A stretch of DNA of 64,000 nt from Bacteroidales bacterium (GTDB lineage: Bacteria > Bacteroidota > Bacteroidia > Bacteroidales > GCA-2748055): positions 62,001-126,000 of the forward strand of contig JAGLOO010000004.1 of NCBI GenBank assembly GCA_023138875.1. The letters run 5' to 3'. Each line of letters begins with the position of its first letter. Positions within the stretch are counted from its first letter, which is position 1. Made by a program: the position numbers and the translations under genes. A model generated the notes under the pieces. That model was not told where the DNA came from. It did not search any database and was given only the letters and a program-made list of their open reading frames with translations. Shown piece after piece: positions 54,282 to 62,670 of this stretch.

Positions 54282-55250
54282 ATGAACATTGCCATATTTA
54301 CAGGAGGAGATTCATCGGAATATGTGATCTCCTTGAAAAGCGCCGAACAGGTAAAAGGATGGCTTGAGAAAGCTGGCCATACCTGTTTTACAGTGGTGGT
54401 AACCGGTGCTGACTGGACCATCCACCATGGTAAAAGCAAGATACCCCTGGATAAGAACAGCTTTGGTTTTAAAAGCAAAAAGGGGCCCATTTCTTTCGAC
54501 TTTGCCTGGAACATGATCCATGGCACCCCCGGTGAAGATGGCAAACTGCAGGGCTACTTTGATATGATGAGGATCCCCTACAGCAGTTCCAACCATCTAT
54601 CTGCAGCCCTGACGTTTAATAAATATACCTGCAAGACCTTCCTGAAGCAGCACCAGGTCCTCACACCGGAATCCCGTCTGGTCCGGAAGGGCATGGAAAC
54701 AGACCTTGAAGCCATAGCAGACAGTGTAGGCTTTCCCTGTTTTGTTAAACCAAACAGCGGAGGATCCAGTTTCGGGATTGCTAAGGTAGTTAGGTTTGAA
54801 CAACTTCAGGCAGCCCTGGACGAAGCATTGAAAGAAGACAATGAGGCGATTATTGAAAGATATATCAAGGGTACCGAGGTAACGTGCGGATTGATGAAAA
54901 CCGGACAGGATTTTACTGTCTTCCCGGTAACAGAAATCGTTCCTAAGAATGAATTCTTTGACTACGAAGCAAAATATACAGAGGGTAAGGCAGAAGAGAT
55001 CACCCCTGCACGTATTGATAAGGACCTGGAACAAAAATGCCAGGAACTTGCCACCAGTATATACAATCTCACTAATTCATCAGGGATCATCAGGGTTGAC
55101 TTCATTATTAAAGGCAATCAGCTTTACTTCCTGGAATTGAATTCCATTCCGGGTATGTCCAGGGAAAGTATCATACCCAAGCAGGTAAGCAGCATGGGGC
55201 TGCATATGGAGGAGATACTCCAGAGGGTCATTGATGATGTCATGGAATAG
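54282..55250 (+). CDS. ddl: D-alanine--D-alanine ligase
   Basis: 322 residues, ATP-grasp fold. N-terminal IFTGGDSSEYVISLKSAEQV, central FVKPNSGGSSFGIAKV, and C-terminal GIIRVDFIIKGNQLYFLELNSIPGMSRESIIPKQV with the Mg-binding residues. Joins two D-Ala for MurF. Together with the murF-alr gene at 30.6 kb it completes the D-Ala branch. It is 136 bases after rluD, and convergent with trpA. Confidence 0.95.
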   Translation: MNIAIFTGGDSSEYVISLKSAEQVKGWLEKAGHTCFTVVVTGADWTIHHGKSKIPLDKNSFGFKSKKGPISFDFAWNMIHGTPGEDGKLQGYFDMMRIPYSSSNHLSAALTFNKYTCKTFLKQHQVLTPESRLVRKGMETDLEAIADSVGFPCFVKPNSGGSSFGIAKVVRFEQLQAALDEALKEDNEAIIERYIKGTEVTCGLMKTGQDFTVFPVTEIVPKNEFFDYEAKYTEGKAEEITPARIDKDLEQKCQELATSIYNLTNSSGIIRVDFIIKGNQLYFLELNSIPGMSRESIIPKQVSSMGLHMEEILQRVIDDVME

Positions 55251-55286
55251 CAAAACCTTTTTCTCCTGCAATTGCTGGTCTCACTT

Positions 55287-56063
55287 CTACCCGGTACGGA
55301 TCGATCGAATAAATGCTCCTATCTTCTCTTCCAGTGAACCTTCCTCTCCAAGCGTTTTTATAAACGCACTCCCGATGATGGCTCCCCTTGCATGCTTACA
55401 GGCAGTTGTAAAAGTTTCATGACTGGAGATGCCGAAACCAATGAGCCCTGGAACGGGTAGATTCATCTTTTCAATGCGCTTGAAATACTCAATCTGATGC
55501 AGTCCGATTGAAGCCTTTGCCCCGGTTGTGGAAGCGTCGGCTACCATATAGAGGAATCCGCCCGATAACCGGGCGATCCTGTTGATGCGATCGGCAGTCG
55601 CATGGGGTGTGATCAGTAACGAGAGATGGATCCCATGCTTTTTAAAGTGATCGCGGTATTCAGCCTCATACACATCGGGCGGAAGATCGGGTATAATAAC
55701 TCCATCCATTCCTGTTTCGCTGCAGTTTTCAAGGAAGGTCTCCATTCCCATCTGCAGCACCGGATTGAGGTAACCCATCAACACCAGAGGGATATGAATA
55801 TTGTTCCGGATTTCAGCCAGCTGGCTGAATAGCAGTTTCAGGGTCATTCCGTTGCCCAGTGCAACCTGGCTGCTCTGCTGGATGACCGGTCCATCGGCCA
55901 GGGGATCTGAAAAAGGTATTCCTATTTCAACCATATCCGCTCCATATTCCTGCAGTGCCCTTACAATGGCCGGCGTATCATTCAGTCCCGGGTATCCAGC
56001 TGTGATGTATACGGAAAGAATTTCTCCTTTCTTCTCATTAAATAACCGGTCGATTCTGTTCAT
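55287..56063 (-). CDS. trpA: Tryptophan synthase alpha subunit
   Basis: 258 residues. Cleaves indole-3-glycerol phosphate to indole. The catalytic Glu lies in MVEIGIPFSDPLADGPVIQQSS, with the catalytic Asp in DGVIIPDLPPDVYE; phosphate binding by GIGISSHE-type GFGISSHE. Last gene of the trp operon, 12 bases after trpB. Confidence 0.97.
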   Translation of the reverse strand: MNRIDRLFNEKKGEILSVYITAGYPGLNDTPAIVRALQEYGADMVEIGIPFSDPLADGPVIQQSSQVALGNGMTLKLLFSQLAEIRNNIHIPLVLMGYLNPVLQMGMETFLENCSETGMDGVIIPDLPPDVYEAEYRDHFKKHGIHLSLLITPHATADRINRIARLSGGFLYMVADASTTGAKASIGLHQIEYFKRIEKMNLPVPGLIGFGISSHETFTTACKHARGAIIGSAFIKTLGEEGSLEEKIGAFIRSIRTG

Positions 56064-56075
56064 TGCTGGTCCTTT

Positions 56076-57257
56076 TTAAAATCCAAGTTTATCGATATAA
56101 GTCTCCATATCTTTATCCCCCCGTCCGGACAGATTCACTACAACGGTATCATCCTGGCCGAATTTCAGTTTATCAAGCACCGCCAGGGCATGTGCTGTTT
56201 CCAGTGCAGGGATAATCCCCTCTTTTCTGGCACACATCAGGGCTGCCTGCAGGGCCTCCTCATCGGTAACTGCAAACACCGTTGCCCTGCCCGATTGGGC
56301 AAGCCAGGCATGCAGCGGTCCGACCCCGGGATAATCCAACCCGGCCGACAGGGAGTAAGGCTCTTTAATCTGTCCGTCCCCATCCTGTAAAAGCAGGGTC
56401 TTGCTGCCATGAATGATCCCTGTGCTTCCAAGCAGGGAAGTGGCTGCTGTAAGACCACTGTTTACACCCATTCCCGCTGCTTCGACTGATATTAGTTTTA
56501 CACGTTCATCATTCAGGAAATGATAATAGGCTCCTGCCGCATTGCTTCCTCCCCCCACACATGCCACCAGGTAGTCCGGGTAATGTCGGCCTGTTTTTTC
56601 AGCCAGCTGGACTTTGATCTCCTTGGAGATTACCGACTGAAAACGGGTAACCATATCGGGATAGGGATGCGGTCCCACTACCGAACCGATGATATAGTGG
56701 GTGTCGACAGGATGATTGATCCAATCCCTGATGGCCTCATTGGTGGCATCCTTCAGGGTTTTATTGCCACTGTGCACTGGCACAACCTCCGCTCCCAACA
56801 TTTTCATTTTCTTTACATTGGGTGCCTGCCGCTCCACATCCAGGGCACCCATGTACACAATGCAATGCATGCCGGAAAGCGCACATACCGTGGCTGTAGC
56901 CACCCCGTGCTGTCCTGCCCCGGTCTCGGCAATGATGCGCTCCTTTCCAAGGTGCCTGGCCAGCAGGATCTGTCCAATGGTGTTGTTTATCTTATGGGCT
57001 CCTGTATGGTTGAGATCTTCCCGCTTGAGGTAAATGTGGGTGCCATAATGTTCTGACAATCGGCCAGCCCTGAAAAGGGGGGTGGGCCGCCCGGCATAAT
57101 CCCGTAACAATTGCCCAAATTCGTCCCTGAATTGATCTGACTCAATGATTTTCAAATAATTGTCTTCCAGCTCCCTGATATTGGGATAAAGCATCTCGGG
57201 AATATAGGCTCCACCGAAATCCCCGTAAAATCCTCTTTGATCAACTTCAAAATTCAT
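56076..57257 (-). CDS. trpB: Tryptophan synthase beta subunit
   Basis: 393 residues. PLP-dependent condensation of indole with serine. The PLP lysine is K89 in [17 protein letters not shown] binds the phosphate. The N-terminus [15 protein letters not shown] is canonical TrpB1. Indole channels from TrpA. 6 bases after trpF. Confidence 0.98.
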   Translation of the reverse strand: MNFEVDQRGFYGDFGGAYIPEMLYPNIRELEDNYLKIIESDQFRDEFGQLLRDYAGRPTPLFRAGRLSEHYGTHIYLKREDLNHTGAHKINNTIGQILLARHLGKERIIAETGAGQHGVATATVCALSGMHCIVYMGALDVERQAPNVKKMKMLGAEVVPVHSGNKTLKDATNEAIRDWINHPVDTHYIIGSVVGPHPYPDMVTRFQSVISKEIKVQLAEKTGRHYPDYLVACVGGGSNAAGAYYHFLNDERVKLISVEAAGMGVNSGLTAATSLLGSTGIIHGSKTLLLQDGDGQIKEPYSLSAGLDYPGVGPLHAWLAQSGRATVFAVTDEEALQAALMCARKEGIIPALETAHALAVLDKLKFGQDDTVVVNLSGRGDKDMETYIDKLGF

Positions 57258-57263
57258 GCTTAT

Positions 57264-57899
57264 CTATTTTCTGATTTCTTTGATAAATCCTTCAAGCTGC
57301 TTCACATCTTTCATCCCGGGGGACAACTCAAATCTGCTATTCACATCAATACCGAATAACCATTCATGCCCGATTTTCCCGATCGCATCACCATCCCCCG
57401 GACCTATTCCCCCGCTGAGTAAAAATGGAAAAGGGATTGAAAACCGGTCCAGCAGATCCCAGTTAAACTGCCGTCCTGTACCACCGTATCCTTCCCCCTG
57501 TGTATCAAAAAGAAAGTAACGTACCAGTTCCACATAATCAGCAATGTTTCCTTTGCTGGTCACAGATCCCGGATCGATTGCCTTAATCACCGGAATTCCG
57601 GATTCCACAAGCGACATACAGTACTCAGGCGACTCGTTTCCGTGCAGTTGCGCCAGGTCCAGCTGGCATGATTCAAAGATCCGCCTCACCACAGAAATCT
57701 TCTCATTCACAAATACTCCTACTTTTCCAGTCCCCTGCGGCGGTATCCTGAAAATGGCTGGATCGGGCTCCTTCCCCACATACCGTTTGGATTCCCGGTA
57801 AAAGATATAACCCACAAAATCAGGTTCCAGGCTGCACACCTGTTCGATATTCTCAGGATGGAGCAAACCGCATACCTTTATTTTCAATGGACGGAACAT
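57264..57899 (-). CDS. trpF: Phosphoribosylanthranilate isomerase
   Basis: 211 residues. KVCGLLHPENIEQV carries the catalytic Cys near residue 10; LAQLHGNESPEYC, and LSGGIGPGD for the phosphate. A stand-alone TrpF, not fused to TrpC. Four bases after the trpC stop. Confidence 0.96.
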   Translation of the reverse strand: MFRPLKIKVCGLLHPENIEQVCSLEPDFVGYIFYRESKRYVGKEPDPAIFRIPPQGTGKVGVFVNEKISVVRRIFESCQLDLAQLHGNESPEYCMSLVESGIPVIKAIDPGSVTSKGNIADYVELVRYFLFDTQGEGYGGTGRQFNWDLLDRFSIPFPFLLSGGIGPGDGDAIGKIGHEWLFGIDVNSRFELSPGMKDVKQLEGFIKEIRK

Positions 57900-57903
57900 G
57901 AAC

Positions 57904-58683
57904 CTATAATTTCGCTATAAATGATTTGCAAGCCCTGCCCGGATCGGGCTGTTTCATAAAGGTCTCGCCTATTAAAAACAGTTGATAACCAACCTCTCTG
58001 AGTTTTTCAATCTCGCCTTTGCTGCTGATACCGCTCTCTGACACCTTCAATACCCCCTCCGGCATATGTCTGATCAGTTCAAGACTCCTGTTTGTATTCA
58101 CCTTGAAAGTTTTCAGGTCACGGTTATTCACACCAACATAACCGATGGAGGGATGGTATTTTTCCAGCTCATCCACCCCATGCACTTCAAAAAGCACGTT
58201 CAGCCCAAGGGATCGGGCTTCAAGGGCAAGATCAGCCACTTCATTCTTATCCAGGATCGCAGCAATCAGCAATATAATATCAGCCCCATAGGCACTTGCC
58301 TCGTGCAGCTGGTAGGGATCGATAATGAAGTCTTTTCTTAACAGCGTCAGGTTGGGCAAAGAGGTTCGTACCTGGAGCAGGTCTCTGAAAGATCCGCCAA
58401 AAAAAATGCGATCGGTAAGGATACTCATGGCAACAGCTCCGGCGGACAGGTATCCGACGGCAACCTTCACAGGATCCGCTTCCGTGTTGATGGGGCCCTT
58501 TGAAGGAGACATTCGCTTAAATTCAGCAATGATCCCTGGCCTGTTCCCCAGCTTTCCCGGATCAATGAAGTTGGTTTTCCTCCTGTAAAAAGGGAATGTA
58601 TTCAGGTTAGAGAGGGGCCTTTTCTTCTTCCGTTTCAGGACCTCAATCCGCTTATGTTCAACAATAGTATCCAGTATATTCAT
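57904..58683 (-). CDS. trpC: Indole-3-glycerol phosphate synthase
   Basis: 259 residues from ATG 58683, four bases after the trpD stop; an upstream TTG is not needed. MNILDTIVEHKRIEVLKRKK start, IAEFKRMSPSKGPIN and LLRKDFIIDPYQLHEA catalytic strands, GVNNRDLKTFKVN and SESGIS. Closes the indole ring in the fourth step of the pathway. Confidence 0.97.
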   Translation of the reverse strand: MNILDTIVEHKRIEVLKRKKKRPLSNLNTFPFYRRKTNFIDPGKLGNRPGIIAEFKRMSPSKGPINTEADPVKVAVGYLSAGAVAMSILTDRIFFGGSFRDLLQVRTSLPNLTLLRKDFIIDPYQLHEASAYGADIILLIAAILDKNEVADLALEARSLGLNVLFEVHGVDELEKYHPSIGYVGVNNRDLKTFKVNTNRSLELIRHMPEGVLKVSESGISSKGEIEKLREVGYQLFLIGETFMKQPDPGRACKSFIAKL

Positions 58684-58687
58684 GCGA

Positions 58688-59677
58688 TTAACCTTCCACA
58701 AGGTTCTTAAATGTATTCAGTGCGGAGCCCGATTCAAGTGAATGCCTGGCACGCTCAATACTCCTATCGATTCCCCGGGTTTCATCCATGCAGTACAATG
58801 CAAAGGCTGAGTTGGCAACAACCACATCATTCTGGGCAGGGCTCCCCTTTCCTTCCAGTATCTTCAGAAACACAGAAGCAGCCTCCTCCACGGTACTCCC
58901 ACCGTAGATGTCGGAAGGAGTGACCTGTTGAAGTCCCAGGTCGGCCGGAGAGAACGTGCGCTCAGTCTGGAGTGTAAGCGCTTTAAATTCTCCCGTTAAC
59001 GAAATCTCATCATAACCATCCAGTGAGTGTACAATACAATGCTGTTTCCCCGATTCCTGGTAGAGATAGTTGTAGAGTCTTGCCACATTCAGGCTGTACA
59101 CACCCACAAGCTGGTTCTCCGGGAAGGCCGGATTCACCATGGGACCCAGCATGTTGAAGAAGGTTTTAATCCGAAGGCTCCTGCGCACCGGCGCTACATT
59201 CTTCATGGCAGGGTTGAAAAGTGGTGCATGCAGGAAACAGATATTGAATTGATCCATCTCCCGTTTCAGCCGATCAGTATCATTGGTGAATTTATACCCG
59301 AAAAACTCCAGCACATTGGACGAGCCGCAAGCCGAAGAAACACTGTAATTCCCATGCTTCGCAACCTTTTCACCGGCTCCCGCAACCACAAAGGAAGTCA
59401 GCGTCGAGATATTGAAGGTGTTTTTCTCATCTCCTCCGGTACCACATACATCGATGGTATTGAATTCTGACAGGTCCACAGGTGTGCAGAGTTCCAGCAA
59501 GGCATCACGAAAACCCGACAACTCCTCCACGGTAATGCTGCGCATCAGGTATACCGAAATAAATGCAGCAATCTCAGCATCATTGTACTTTCCTTCCGCC
59601 ATGTTCCTAAGGATCAGCTTCGCATCCTCCTTCCCCAGGGTCTTATGATCAAACAAATATTGTAACGTATCCTTCAT
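58688..59677 (-). CDS. trpD: Anthranilate phosphoribosyltransferase
   Basis: 329 residues from ATG 59677. A GTG at 59686 overlaps the trpG stop in GTGA and could be used instead by translational coupling. VCGTGGDEKNTFNIST is the PRPP/phosphate site; KHGNYSVSSACGSSNVLE binds anthranilate. Separate from trpG, unlike the enterobacterial TrpGD fusion. Confidence 0.97.
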   Translation of the reverse strand: MKDTLQYLFDHKTLGKEDAKLILRNMAEGKYNDAEIAAFISVYLMRSITVEELSGFRDALLELCTPVDLSEFNTIDVCGTGGDEKNTFNISTLTSFVVAGAGEKVAKHGNYSVSSACGSSNVLEFFGYKFTNDTDRLKREMDQFNICFLHAPLFNPAMKNVAPVRRSLRIKTFFNMLGPMVNPAFPENQLVGVYSLNVARLYNYLYQESGKQHCIVHSLDGYDEISLTGEFKALTLQTERTFSPADLGLQQVTPSDIYGGSTVEEAASVFLKILEGKGSPAQNDVVVANSAFALYCMDETRGIDRSIERARHSLESGSALNTFKNLVEG

Positions 59678-59682
59678 AGCTT

Positions 59683-60267
59683 TCACTTTTGTTTTTCTGA
59701 CTCTTTCAGCCAGTTGAGAATGATTCTTCCACCATATTCGGTCAGGACCGATTCAGGATGAAACTGCACCCCGCGCACATCATAATCCCGGTGCCTGATG
59801 GCCATGATATATCCTTCATCATTCTCTACTGTAACTTCAAGCTCGTCGGGCAATGTTTCCTTTTTCACTACCCAGGAATGATAGCGTCCCGCATCAAAGT
59901 CCACCGGAACACCCTCCAGAAGGTAGTCTCCCGGGATGATCTGTTTCATTTGTCCCACCACACCATGATATACCCGGTCAAGATTGTAAATGGCACCACC
60001 ATAAGCCTCTGCAATAGCCTGGTGTCCCAGGCATACACCCAGTATACTTTTTGTGGCACCGTATTCCCTGATCAGATCCAGCGCAATACCAGCCTCTTCC
60101 GGAATGCCTGGACCGGGACTGATAAGGATCTTATCGTATGGAGCAAGCTCTTCCAGAGAAATCTGGTCATTTCGCCTTACATCCACCGGTTCCTTCAAAA
60201 CCCGCTCTATATACTGTACCAGGTTGTAGGTGAAGGAATCGTAATTATCCAGAACAAGAATCTTCAT
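59683..60267 (-). CDS. trpG: Anthranilate synthase component II (glutamine amidotransferase)
   Basis: 194 residues from ATG 60267 (canonical MKILVLDNYDSFTYNLVQ); an upstream ATG at 60285 would overlap trpE. Catalytic triad C79 (GVCLGHQ), H170 and E172 (FHPES). Supplies ammonia to TrpE. It may also serve in folate synthesis (PabA), as often in bacteria. Confidence 0.96.
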   Translation of the reverse strand: MKILVLDNYDSFTYNLVQYIERVLKEPVDVRRNDQISLEELAPYDKILISPGPGIPEEAGIALDLIREYGATKSILGVCLGHQAIAEAYGGAIYNLDRVYHGVVGQMKQIIPGDYLLEGVPVDFDAGRYHSWVVKKETLPDELEVTVENDEGYIMAIRHRDYDVRGVQFHPESVLTEYGGRIILNWLKESEKQK

Positions 60268-60274
60268 GTTCGAT

Positions 60275-61696
60275 CTATTTGTCATTGTTCATATTCCGGG
60301 CCATCTCAATGGCCGATTTCAATGCTGCCAGTTTGTTGTTCACTTCCTGCAACTCTCCCTCTTCCGTCGATTCAGATACGACACCGGCCCCGGCCTGGTA
60401 ATAAAGCATATGATCGCGCGAAAGGAAAGACCGTATCATGATGGCATGGTTGATGTCACCATTAAAACGGATGAATCCGATGGTTCCTCCATAGTATCCC
60501 CTCCGCTTTCCTTCATACAAATCGATAAGTTCCATGGCCCTGTATTTAGGTGCTCCGGACAGTGTTCCCGCCGGAAACGACTCCGCCATGATCCTGATGG
60601 TATTTGCATTCTCAGGCAAAATCCCGGATACCTTAGAAACCATGTGGATCACATGGGAATAAAACTGGATCTCCCGGTAATCTTCCACGGTCACCTTTTC
60701 AGTGGTTCGACTCAGGTCATTCCTTGCCAGGTCCACCAGCATGATATGTTCTGCGTTCTCCTTTTCATCTTTTGCCAGTCGTTTGGCCAGCTCCTGGTCC
60801 TCACGGTCGTTCCCGGTTCGCCTGAAAGTACCGGCGATGGGATTGATGTATGCCTTGCCGCCCTTCACCTCGATCTGTGCTTCCGGCGATGAACCAAACA
60901 GTTTATAGCTTCCGTAATCAAAATAAAAGAGGTAAGGAGAAGGATTGATGGATCGCAGCGCACGGTATACATTGAATTCATCCCCTGTAAATGACTGGTA
61001 AAACTGCCGTGATAAAACGATCTGGAAAACATCTCCCCTGAAACAGTGTTCCTTGCCTTTTGATACCATCAGTCGATAATCCTCATCCGAAAGATTGGAT
61101 GATTCTTCATCCGACACATCGAATCCGTAAGTGGCAATGTTCCGGTTGTGAAGCAGCGCTGTCACGCTGTCAATCTCACTCTCCCCCCCATTGACAATAT
61201 TCTCGACCAGGATCAATTCATTGGTCAGGTGATTGATGGCCAGGATAAACCTGAAGAAATTATAACGAACGTCAGGAATATCTTCTTTCTCCGGTATTTG
61301 AGATTGAAACCGGATGTCTTCGAAATATTGAACAGCATCGTAAGTAGAATAACCGAACACACCGTCGGCAAGCATTTCCTCCCGGCAAGCGCCTATCTCA
61401 AATGAAGAAATAAAGCTGTTCAAATGGTCCACCACACTGTTTTGATCATTAACCTCTGTTTGAAATGTATCATTACCGGGCAGACTGGTTATGATAACAC
61501 CATTGTTTACCTGGAACTCAGCAACCGGATCCATGCATATAAATGAAAAGGAATTCTCTTTGCTGTGATAATCAGAACTTTCAAGAAGCAGAGAATTGGG
61601 ATATATGTCTCTTACTTTCAGGTAGATACTTACAGGGGTTATGATATCTGCCAGTATTTTTCTGTATTCAATCCTTACCGGGATTTTTTTCATCAT
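60275..61696 (-). CDS. trpE: Anthranilate synthase component I
   Basis: 473 residues from ATG 61696 (ATG 61693 next). The frame is open to 61759, but that part contains the terminator hairpin. Makes anthranilate from chorismate. LLLESSD near residues 36-42 is the known Trp feedback site (LLES). The chorismate-binding core has SPEAQIEVKGGKAYINPIAGT and TLSGAPKYRAMELI. First gene of trpEGDCFBA, transcribed through an attenuator. Confidence 0.97.
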   Translation of the reverse strand: MMKKIPVRIEYRKILADIITPVSIYLKVRDIYPNSLLLESSDYHSKENSFSFICMDPVAEFQVNNGVIITSLPGNDTFQTEVNDQNSVVDHLNSFISSFEIGACREEMLADGVFGYSTYDAVQYFEDIRFQSQIPEKEDIPDVRYNFFRFILAINHLTNELILVENIVNGGESEIDSVTALLHNRNIATYGFDVSDEESSNLSDEDYRLMVSKGKEHCFRGDVFQIVLSRQFYQSFTGDEFNVYRALRSINPSPYLFYFDYGSYKLFGSSPEAQIEVKGGKAYINPIAGTFRRTGNDREDQELAKRLAKDEKENAEHIMLVDLARNDLSRTTEKVTVEDYREIQFYSHVIHMVSKVSGILPENANTIRIMAESFPAGTLSGAPKYRAMELIDLYEGKRRGYYGGTIGFIRFNGDINHAIMIRSFLSRDHMLYYQAGAGVVSESTEEGELQEVNNKLAALKSAIEMARNMNNDK

Positions 61697-61713
61697 GTCC
61701 AATTTTTTACCAT

Positions 61714-61744
61714 AAAAAAAGGCCTCCGCCGAAGCGGAAGCCTT
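61714..61744 (-). terminator. trp attenuator terminator
   Basis: On the minus strand AAGGCTTCCGC pairs with GCGGAGGCCTT (one C-A mismatch) around a TTCG tetraloop (61744-61734 with 61729-61719), followed by a seven-base T-run (61720-61714). It ends 18 bases before the trpE start codon, so it would stop transcription ahead of the structural genes. CGGAGC at 61783-61778, near the leader stop codon, can pair with GCTTCCG of the 5' arm (61741-61735, one bulge) as an antiterminator. Confidence 0.85.
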
Positions 61745-61773
61745 AATATTGTATTGCACAATGAGCGGCTAAC

Positions 61774-61833
61774 CTATGCTCCGGTTTGTCGGGAATAGTG
61801 ATGCCACCACCAATTTGTGCGAATTTCTGTCAT
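61774..61833 (-). CDS. trpL: trp leader peptide (three consecutive Trp codons)
   Basis: A 19-codon frame, MTEIRTNWWWHHYSRQTGA, on the minus strand, stop TAG at 61776-61774. Three adjacent TGG codons occupy 61812-61804. Its stop lies 29 bases before the terminator stem. This is the layout of ribosome-mediated attenuation: a ribosome stalled at Trp codons for lack of charged tRNA(Trp) leaves the antiterminator segment free; a ribosome reaching the stop codon would cover it and the terminator forms. The sequence is too short for domain evidence, but the position and Trp run are very unlikely by chance. Confidence 0.9.
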   Translation of the reverse strand: MTEIRTNWWWHHYSRQTGA

Positions 61834-61853
61834 TTTGATCTCTTTCTTGAGGT

Positions 61854-61885
61854 CAAATTAAATGAAAGATTTCTATTAATCCAAA
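61854..61885 (-). promoter_or_regulatory. Putative trp operon promoter
   Basis: On the minus strand TTTG (61885-61882), a 20-base spacer and TTAATTTG (61861-61854) fit the Bacteroidota promoter with one mismatch in the -7 box. It is 20 bases before the leader peptide ATG. It lies in the divergent gap with the LspA-like gene. Confidence 0.45.
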
Positions 61886-61920
61886 TTTCATTAATTTCGC
61901 CCATCAAAATTCATCATTCT

Positions 61921-62670
61921 ATGGCCAAGAAGTATATTAGGAACCTCTCCATCTTTGTTTTGATCTGGCTGGCTGTAATGGTCATCTATTCTGTGGCCAG
62001 TAAGGTAACAGACCTGGATTACCTGTGGAAGTTCTTCCTGCTTCCTGCCATTTTCCTGGCTGCCATTGCTGCACTGGCGACAACACTGGAGTACCTTTTC
62101 AGGGTGAATAAAGGGATCAACTGGATCTTCCTGCTGGTGGTGGTGGGGATCGACCAGGGGATCAAAGCCTGGCTCTTCTCCCTGGACTGGGAGTCCATTT
62201 CCATTCCCCTCATCGAACCGGTATTCTATATTGAACCTACCCATAACACCCTGGGGTCCTATCTGTGGGTGTTGCTGGGATTGAAACAGGGATCCCATGT
62301 GTTAAACATCATCTTATTCAGCCTTATCGGGATTGTTTTCATCGAGGTATGGCGTTTTTACGTCCACAGGAAAAGAAACAGTTTCTGGATCAACGGATTT
62401 ATCCACCTATTCCTGGCAGGACTCGCAGCCAACCTGATCGACAATGCATTCTGGGGAGGATCACTGGATTATGTGACCATTAAGCCTTTTTACACCTTTG
62501 ATCTGAAAGACCTCTACATTACCCTTTGTGAACTGTTCCTGATTACCGAACTCATCGACAACAGGCTGCTGAAACGTTTCCTGAGCATGCCCAAAGAGGA
62601 CAGCAAACGGTTAAACAGGGAGTTTTTCCAGTTTGTGAAACGTGATTTCCGGGTTGGCAAAAAAAACTAA
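61921..62670 (+). CDS. lspA: Divergent signal peptidase II (LspA) family protein
   Basis: 249 residues from ATG 61921, longer than the usual 150-170 because of about 65 extra N-terminal residues with two membrane helices. LspA motifs are recognisable but altered: DQGIKAW, HNTLGSYLW, NLIDN and TFDLKD, in which D174 and D197 match the catalytic aspartates; the usual GNxxDR Arg is Asn and FNxAD reads FDLKD. It probably removes lipoprotein signal peptides, but could be a paralogue with another role. Its stop interlocks with the next gene (CTAA). Confidence 0.75.
   Translation: MAKKYIRNLSIFVLIWLAVMVIYSVASKVTDLDYLWKFFLLPAIFLAAIAALATTLEYLFRVNKGINWIFLLVVVGIDQGIKAWLFSLDWESISIPLIEPVFYIEPTHNTLGSYLWVLLGLKQGSHVLNIILFSLIGIVFIEVWRFYVHRKRNSFWINGFIHLFLAGLAANLIDNAFWGGSLDYVTIKPFYTFDLKDLYITLCELFLITELIDNRLLKRFLSMPKEDSKRLNREFFQFVKRDFRVGKKN

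Noticed and set aside
61697-61759. N-terminal extension of trpE to an ATG at 61759
   Set aside because: The 21 extra codons encode the attenuator hairpin and T-run and have no homology to TrpE; ATG 61696 gives the normal N-terminus.
61786-61920. N-terminal extension of the LspA-like gene by 45 codons
   Set aside because: It is antisense to the trp leader and promoter and is hydrophilic; MAKKYIRN at 61921 is a natural start.
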